Origin: Hydrogenophaga sp.
GTDB lineage: Bacteria > Pseudomonadota > Gammaproteobacteria > Burkholderiales > Burkholderiaceae_C
Direction of reading: 5' to 3'
DNA: 5,198 nucleotides
Assembly: GCA_020047875.1 (NCBI GenBank)
Contig: JAIFNE010000107.1
Span: 1-5,198 of the forward strand
In this document: positions 1-5,198 of the stretch, in pieces
How the letters are laid out: each line of letters starts with the position of its first letter
Numbering within the stretch: position 1 is the stretch's first letter
The notes under the pieces: model-generated
The model's input: the letters and a program-made list of their open reading frames with translations, nothing else
Told to the model about the DNA's origin: nothing
Database searches by the model: none
Made by a program: the position numbers and the translations under genes

Positions 1-1947
1 GAAATCGCCCTCGTCTACTTCAACATCGACACCGGCGCCGAGACGTCGCTGACCGAGTGGCACGACGCCGCCGCGCTGCGCGAACACCTGCACACGCTCT
101 GCAGCCACTACCGCGCCTGGGCGCTGCAGGAACGCGCCCACCGCGCGGCACGCGATGCCGCGCTGACCACACTGCCTTTTCCGTTCACCGACTTTCGACC
201 CGGCCAGCGCCACTTGGCCGAGGCGGTGTACCGGGCACACAAGGCCGGCCGCGTGCTGATGGCGCAGGCCCCCACGGGCCTGGGCAAAACGGTGGCCACG
301 CTGTTTGCCGCGCTGCGGGCAGCGCCCGCGCAGCAGACCGACAAGGTGTTTTACCTGACCGCGCGCACCACCGGCCGCCAGCTCGACGCGCTGGAGCGCC
401 TGCGTGCGGCATCGCCGCCGGGCCTGCCGCTGCGGGTGGTCGAGCGGGTGGCGCGTGACAAGGCCTGTGAACACCCAGACAAGGCCTGCCATGGCGACGC
501 CTGCCCGCTCGCACGCGGCTTTTACGACCGCCTGGCCGCTGCTCGCGCCGAGGCCGCGCAAGCCCGCTGGCTGGACCAGGCCGCGCTGCGCCACATCGCG
601 CTTACCCACAGCGTGTGCCCGTACTACTTGGGGCAGGAAATGCTGCGCTGGAGCGATGTGGCGGTGGGCGACTACAACCATTTCTTCGATCTCGGCGCCC
701 ACTGGTTTGCCCAGGCACAAGAGCAGGGCTGGCGGGTGAGCCTGCTGGTGGACGAAGCACACAACCTGGTCGAGCGCGCGCGCAGCATGCACAGCGCCAC
801 GCTCGACCCGGCGGGGTTCCAGGCCTTGCGGCGCGAAGCGCCCGCGGCACTCAAGAAGCCGCTGGACGCGCTCAATCGCAATTGGAACGCGCTGGCGCGT
901 GAACACCCGGTCGAACCGCCCGGTTTGTCCACCCTGCTGCCTGCGCCGCCCGCCGCACTGGTTACCGCGCTGCAGGCCGCCTGCAGCGCCATTACCGACC
1001 ACCTCGCCCAGCACCCGCAAGCATCGGCCGATGGCGCCTTGCAGCGCTGGTTTTTCGATGCCCTGCACTTCCAGCGTGTGGCCGAGGCATTTGGCGACCA
1101 TTCCAGTTGCGACCTCACCCCGAGCGACGCACGCCACGAGCCGGGCGCGCGCCGCCTGCGCGTGAAGCAGCCGCGCGTGTCGATCCGGTGCCAGGTGCCA
1201 GCGCCGCTGCTCACCGACCGCTGGGCCGCCACGCACGGCGCCACCCTGTTTTCTGCCACGCTCGCGCCCATGGATGCGCTGGCCGACCTGCTCGGCCTGC
1301 CCGCCAACACCGAGCGCGCAGACGTGCCGTCCCCGTTTTCGTCCGCGCAATTGCGGGTGCGGGTGGCCACCCAGCTGTCCACCCGCTGGAGCGACCGCGC
1401 GGCATCGCTCACGCCCATGGTGCGGCTCATGGCAGCGCAGTTCCAGGAGCAACCGGGTAACTACCTGGCGTTTTTCAGCAGCTTCGACTACCTGCAGCAA
1501 GCACAGGATCGCCTGCGCGAGGAACACCCGGCGCTGCCGGTGTGGGCGCAATCGCGCGGCATGAGCGAGCCCGAGCGCGCCGCCTTTCTCGCGCGCTTCG
1601 CCGAAGGCGGCGAGGGCATTGGCTTTGCGGTGCTCGGGGGCGCGTTCAGCGAAGGCATCGACCTGCCTGGGCGCCGGCTGATCGGTGCCTTCATCGCCAC
1701 GCTGGGTATGCCACAGATCAACCCGGTCAACGAGCGGCTGCGTGCCCGCCTGCAGGCCTGGTTCGGGCAGGGCTTTGAGTACGCCTACCTCTACCCCGGC
1801 CTGCAAAAAGTGGCCCAGGCCGCTGGCCGCGTGATCCGCAGCGAAGCCGACCGCGGCACCGTGTGGCTGCTCGACGACCGCTTCGCGCGCCCCGAGGTGC
1901 GCCAGCACCTGCCAGCATGGTGGGGCTTGGGGGACGAGGGCGACTGA
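1..1947 (+). CDS. ATP-dependent DNA helicase, XPD/Rad3-like with Fe-S cluster (5'-partial)
   Basis: The frame is open from base 1 to the TGA at 1945-1947, giving 648 residues without the true start. Superfamily 2 helicase motifs appear in order. An FRPGQ stretch (65-69) precedes the Walker A motif APTGLGKT (90-97). Four cysteines (156, 163, 168, 206) follow, the last in a CPYY context as in XPD, and should bind a 4Fe-4S cluster. The DEAH box is at 251-254 and motif III SAT at 418-420. A GAFSEGIDLPG block (547-557) and the motif VI segment QAAGRVIR (606-613) close the C-terminal helicase domain. The family couples ATP hydrolysis to DNA unwinding, usually 5'-3', in repair or replication. Residues 1-60 precede the helicase core. 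Relatives I recall carry a PD-(D/E)XK nuclease-like domain there, so the missing part may encode one; this is inference. All catalytic and cluster residues are present, so the gene looks functional. It belongs to the DinG/YoaA group but is not assigned to either. Confidence 0.9.
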   Translation, partial: EIALVYFNIDTGAETSLTEWHDAAALREHLHTLCSHYRAWALQERAHRAARDAALTTLPFPFTDFRPGQRHLAEAVYRAHKAGRVLMAQAPTGLGKTVATLFAALRAAPAQQTDKVFYLTARTTGRQLDALERLRAASPPGLPLRVVERVARDKACEHPDKACHGDACPLARGFYDRLAAARAEAAQARWLDQAALRHIALTHSVCPYYLGQEMLRWSDVAVGDYNHFFDLGAHWFAQAQEQGWRVSLLVDEAHNLVERARSMHSATLDPAGFQALRREAPAALKKPLDALNRNWNALAREHPVEPPGLSTLLPAPPAALVTALQAACSAITDHLAQHPQASADGALQRWFFDALHFQRVAEAFGDHSSCDLTPSDARHEPGARRLRVKQPRVSIRCQVPAPLLTDRWAATHGATLFSATLAPMDALADLLGLPANTERADVPSPFSSAQLRVRVATQLSTRWSDRAASLTPMVRLMAAQFQEQPGNYLAFFSSFDYLQQAQDRLREEHPALPVWAQSRGMSEPERAAFLARFAEGGEGIGFAVLGGAFSEGIDLPGRRLIGAFIATLGMPQINPVNERLRARLQAWFGQGFEYAYLYPGLQKVAQAAGRVIRSEADRGTVWLLDDRFARPEVRQHLPAWWGLGDEGD

Positions 1948-1959
1948 GCCTTGGCAGGC

Positions 1960-1998
1960 ATGACGAGAAGCGGGCAGCGCTTCCCTTCAGCGCGTCAT
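1960..1998. other. Nested inverted repeats between convergent genes; possible weak bidirectional terminator
   Basis: Between the helicase stop (1947) and the corC-like stop (1995-1997, minus strand) lie two nested inverted repeats. The outer arms are ATGACG (1960-1965) and CGTCAT (1993-1998). The inner arms are GAAGCG (1967-1972) and CGCTTC (1978-1983), with a 5-base GGCAG loop. Both are perfect 6-bp stems. The position between two convergent genes fits transcription termination from both sides. However, neither strand has a T-run after the stem, so this is not a classical intrinsic terminator. Stems of six bases also arise by chance in GC-rich DNA. Confidence 0.3.
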
Positions 1999-3299
1999 CC
2001 GGCAGACAGCGCGGCAACCGGCACCAGCGGGGTGATCAACACCTGATCGATGCGCCGCCCTTCGAGCGCCAGCACCTCGAAACGCCAGCCCGCACACTCC
2101 ACCGATTGCGACAGCGACAACAAGTCCCCGGCCACCGCCTGCATCAGGCCAGCCACCGTGTTGTAGCGGCCACGGTCTTCGTCGGGCAGCTCCTCAACGT
2201 GGAAGCGCGACTTGAATTCCGCCACCGGCATCGCACCGTCGACCAGCCAGGAACCGTTTTCCTTGGGGATCGCCCAGGCATCCACCGGCTGCTCGGGAGA
2301 CAGCTCGCCAGTGATCGCCTCCAGCAGATCCAGCGGCGTGAGCAGGCCCTGCACCACACCGTATTCGTCCACCACAAACACCATGCGGGTGGAGCGGATG
2401 CGGAACTGCTCCAGCAACTCCATGCCGGTGAGCGTCTCGGGCACGAACACCGCGGGCTTCACATGCTGACCAATCGCGTCTTTCACGCCCTGCGCCTGAA
2501 GCGACAGCATGTGCGGCAGGTGGATCACGCCGACCACATCGTCCAGCGAACGCCGGCACACCGGATACCAGGAATGCCCCGTGGTCCAGGCCTTCTGGAT
2601 CGCAACATCCAGCGGATCTTGCGCATCGAGCCATTCAATATCGGCGTGCGGCACCATGATGGAGGTGAGCTGCCGGTCGTCAAGCAGGAACACGTTGCGC
2701 ACCATCTGGTGCTCGCGCTCCTCGATCAGCCCGGCGTCCACGCCCTCTTCCAGACTGGCGTTGATTTCCTCTTCGGTCACGTGCTGCACCGCGTTGGAGT
2801 CAACCCGCAGCAACTTGAGCATGCCCTGGGTGGTCTGCGTGAGCAACCAGACAAAGGGCTTGGCGGCCTTGGCCACAAAGGCCATCGGGCGCGACACCCA
2901 GCGCGCCACCGTCTCGGGATAGAGCTGGCCAATGCGCTTGGGCACCAGCTCGCCGAACACGATGGTGATGAACGTGATCACCACCACCACGATCGCGGTC
3001 GCGGTGAAGCTCGCGGTGGTGTCGGCCAGACCCCAGCCCTGCAACTGGGCGGCGAGGTCGTCGCTGAAAGCGGCCTCGCCCACGATGCCGTTGAGCATGC
3101 CGATGGAGGTGATGCCGACCTGCACCGACGAGAGAAACTGCGTCGGGTTCTCAAGCAGCTTCAGGGCCATCTCGGCGCCCTTGTCGCCGGCCTCGCTCAG
3201 GGCCGAGAGCCGCGCCTTGCGGCTGGAGGCCAAGGCCAGTTCGGACATGGCGAACGCCCCGTTGAGGAGCGTGAGAAAAACAATGAGTAAGGTATCCAT
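1995..3299 (-). CDS. CNNM/CorC-family transporter (DUF21, CBS pair, CorC_HlyC domain)
   Basis: This complete gene encodes 434 residues, a normal length for the family often annotated as hemolysin or CorC/HlyC transporter. The N-terminal DUF21 membrane domain has a hydrophobic segment at 3-23 ending in the FAMSELAL motif. A second apolar stretch lies at about 55-78 (GITSIGMLNGIVG), a strong membrane helix at about 96-115, and the DUF21 signature GELVPKRIG at 116-124. A two-repeat CBS region spans about 210-335 and includes VDEYGVVQGLLTPLDL (310-325). A CorC_HlyC domain covers about 345-427. Characterised relatives export Mg2+ across the inner membrane, with adenine nucleotide bound at the CBS pair. 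The substrate here is inferred. The ATG at 3299 was chosen because family members begin at this first membrane helix. A weak Shine-Dalgarno GGA lies 5 bases upstream. The start codon is only 11 bp from the divergent apaH start, so its promoter must sit inside apaH. E. coli CorC/YbeX lacks the membrane domain, so the name corC is not applied. Confidence 0.92.
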   Translation of the reverse strand: MDTLLIVFLTLLNGAFAMSELALASSRKARLSALSEAGDKGAEMALKLLENPTQFLSSVQVGITSIGMLNGIVGEAAFSDDLAAQLQGWGLADTTASFTATAIVVVVITFITIVFGELVPKRIGQLYPETVARWVSRPMAFVAKAAKPFVWLLTQTTQGMLKLLRVDSNAVQHVTEEEINASLEEGVDAGLIEEREHQMVRNVFLLDDRQLTSIMVPHADIEWLDAQDPLDVAIQKAWTTGHSWYPVCRRSLDDVVGVIHLPHMLSLQAQGVKDAIGQHVKPAVFVPETLTGMELLEQFRIRSTRMVFVVDEYGVVQGLLTPLDLLEAITGELSPEQPVDAWAIPKENGSWLVDGAMPVAEFKSRFHVEELPDEDRGRYNTVAGLMQAVAGDLLSLSQSVECAGWRFEVLALEGRRIDQVLITPLVPVAALSAG

Positions 3300-3304
3300 A
3301 AAAT
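3299..3304 (+). promoter_or_regulatory. Candidate -10 element for apaH (TAAAAT)
   Basis: TAAAAT matches the sigma-70 -10 consensus at five of six bases and lies in a short A/T-rich patch (about 3275-3305) within otherwise GC-rich sequence. If used, transcription would start at about 3311, the A of the apaH ATG, giving a leaderless mRNA. That would fit the absence of a Shine-Dalgarno sequence close to the ATG; the nearest AAGG (3289-3292) is 18 bases away. There is no good -35 hexamer at the right spacing: 3276-3281 is AAAAAC, and TTGAGG at 3262-3267 is too far upstream. This is a weak call. Confidence 0.18.
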
Positions 3305-3310
3305 TCCGCG

Positions 3311-4141
3311 ATGGCACTTTACCTGATCGGCGATGTACAGGGCTGCAACGCACCCCTGGGCCGCTTGCTCGACAAGCTCGACTTTTCACCCAGCCGCGAC
3401 ACGCTCTACCTCCTTGGCGACCTGGTGAACCGCGGCCCCGATTCGCTCGGTGTGCTGCGCCGCATGGTCCATCTGGACGGCGCGGCGCACTGCCTGCTGG
3501 GCAACCACGACCTGCACCTGCTGGCCACCGCGCACGGTGTGCGCAAACCGCACCGCAGCGACACCGTGGGTGACATCCTGCGCGCCCCCGACCGCGAGGC
3601 CTTGCTGGACTGGCTGCGCCAGCGGCCCATGGCGCTGCAGGCACACGGCTGGCTGATGGTGCACGCCGGTGTGTTGCCCGGCTGGGATGCGGCGCAAACA
3701 CTGGCGCTGGCGGGCGAGGTAGAAACGGCGCTGCGCAGCGCCGACTGGGTGAATTTTCTGCACGGAATGTACGGCGATCAGCCCGACCACTGGCGCGACG
3801 ACCTGCAAGGCACCGAGCGCCTGCGCGTGATCGTCAATGCGCTCACGCGCTTGCGCTTCTGCTCGGCCGCGGGCGTGATGGAATTCGCCACCAAAAACGA
3901 GGCGGCCGGCGCACCGCCTGGCTTCATGCCCTGGTTTGAAGTGCCCGATCGCCGCACCGCCAGCACGCGGGTGGCTTTCGGGCACTGGTCCACCCTGAAG
4001 CAGGTGACGCGCACCGATGTGTTACCGCTGGACACGGGCTGCGTCTGGGGTGGTTGCCTCACGGCGGCACGGCTGCTTGATGCGCACGGCGTCGTGGAAC
4101 GCATCAGCGTCGACTGCCCGCAAGCACAGGCGCCCGGCTGA
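3311..4141 (+). CDS. apaH: Symmetrical bis(5'-nucleosyl)-tetraphosphatase (diadenosine tetraphosphatase)
   Basis: ApaH hydrolyses Ap4A symmetrically to two ADP and acts on other NpnN dinucleotides and Np4-type RNA caps; it is cytosolic and needs a divalent metal such as Co2+ or Mn2+. The 276-residue length is usual for the family. Calcineurin-like phosphoesterase motifs are all in place: GDVQGC (7-12), GDLVNRGPDS (36-45), GNHDLHLLA (64-72), the metal-site histidine in HAG (118-120), FGHW (223-226), and the ApaH-typical LDTGCVWGG (240-248). The first motif has Gln10 where E. coli ApaH has His; I recall Gln in Pseudomonas ApaH too, so this is probably a normal variant. The ATG at 3311 is fixed by alignment, since the family starts at MxxYxIGD, although no Shine-Dalgarno precedes it closely. 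The gene stands alone: apaG, its partner in the E. coli operon, is not in this window. It runs head-to-head with the CNNM/CorC gene and ends 13 bp from the convergent RNA helicase. Confidence 0.96.
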   Translation: MALYLIGDVQGCNAPLGRLLDKLDFSPSRDTLYLLGDLVNRGPDSLGVLRRMVHLDGAAHCLLGNHDLHLLATAHGVRKPHRSDTVGDILRAPDREALLDWLRQRPMALQAHGWLMVHAGVLPGWDAAQTLALAGEVETALRSADWVNFLHGMYGDQPDHWRDDLQGTERLRVIVNALTRLRFCSAAGVMEFATKNEAAGAPPGFMPWFEVPDRRTASTRVAFGHWSTLKQVTRTDVLPLDTGCVWGGCLTAARLLDAHGVVERISVDCPQAQAPG

Positions 4142-4147
4142 GCAGCC
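4136..4147. other. Short inverted repeat at the apaH/RNA helicase convergent junction
   Basis: GGCT (4136-4139) and AGCC (4144-4147) flank a 4-base GAGC loop that includes part of the apaH stop codon. The 13-bp gap to the convergent helicase stop (4155-4157) contains no other structure. No T-run follows directly on either strand; the nearest is TTTT at about 4162-4165 on the plus strand, 14 bases beyond the stem. A four-base stem is too short to be a convincing terminator. It is listed only because it is all that the junction holds. Confidence 0.12.
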
Positions 4148-4154
4148 CACGCGA

Positions 4155-5198
<1,044 letters not shown>

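Noticed and set aside
214..216. TTG as a possible start for the first helicase.
   Set aside because: The frame is open to base 1, and the upstream residues include the conserved FRPGQ segment just before Walker A, so the real start lies left of the window.
672..1430. A 252-codon open frame on the minus strand inside the DNA helicase gene.
   Set aside because: The product is rich in S, A, R and C without a domain, and it is a shadow of the helicase frame, which has motifs on both sides of this stretch.
1863..3290. A 475-codon open frame on the plus strand, antisense to the CNNM/CorC gene.
   Set aside because: Its product is rich in H, Q, R and G with no recognisable domain, while the opposite strand encodes an unmistakable conserved family over the same bases. 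Long antisense frames are expected in such GC-rich coding DNA.
2932..3573. A 213-codon plus-strand frame spanning the corC-like/apaH junction, with an internal ATG at 3283.
   Set aside because: It overlaps two well-supported genes in other frames, its product has no recognisable domain, and the internal ATG lacks a Shine-Dalgarno sequence.
3300..3701. A 134-codon upstream extension of the CNNM/CorC frame on the minus strand.
   Set aside because: The extension is R/A/G/P-rich, lies antisense to apaH and precedes a typical family N-terminus at 3299. It is open only because of base composition.

Overview
The window looks like an ordinary chromosomal segment of a GC-rich proteobacterium. The dense coding, strong G/C preference at third codon positions, and the style of the ApaH and RhlE proteins suggest a betaproteobacterium of the Burkholderiales, probably Comamonadaceae. 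That placement rests on remembered family resemblance, not on a search. I see no tRNA, rRNA, CRISPR array, insertion sequence, phage gene or att-like repeat.

Four protein genes fill almost the whole window and alternate in strand (+, -, +, -), so each is probably its own transcription unit. From left to right they are: (1) the C-terminal 648 residues of an XPD/Rad3-type, iron-sulfur, ATP-dependent DNA helicase, cut by the left edge (1-1947, +); (2) a complete CNNM/CorC-type membrane protein with DUF21, a CBS pair and a CorC_HlyC domain (1995-3299, -); (3) a complete symmetrical Ap4A hydrolase, apaH (3311-4141, +); (4) the C-terminal 347 residues of a DEAD-box RNA helicase of RhlE type, cut by the right edge (4155-5198, -).

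The gaps are very small: 47 bp between the first convergent pair, 11 bp between the start codons of the divergent corC-like/apaH pair, and 13 bp between the second convergent pair. No stretch over 300 bases lacks a gene. The promoters of genes 2 and 3 must therefore lie largely inside each other's coding regions, and neither convergent gap holds a classical hairpin-plus-U-tract terminator.

Functionally the genes are housekeeping: DNA repair or replication-associated unwinding, divalent cation (Mg2+/Co2+) homeostasis, alarmone/dinucleotide turnover, and RNA remodelling. The most interesting link is the head-to-head pairing of the Ap4A hydrolase with a CBS-domain, CorC-type ion transporter. I found no clear sign of an undescribed system, and the findings are scored accordingly.
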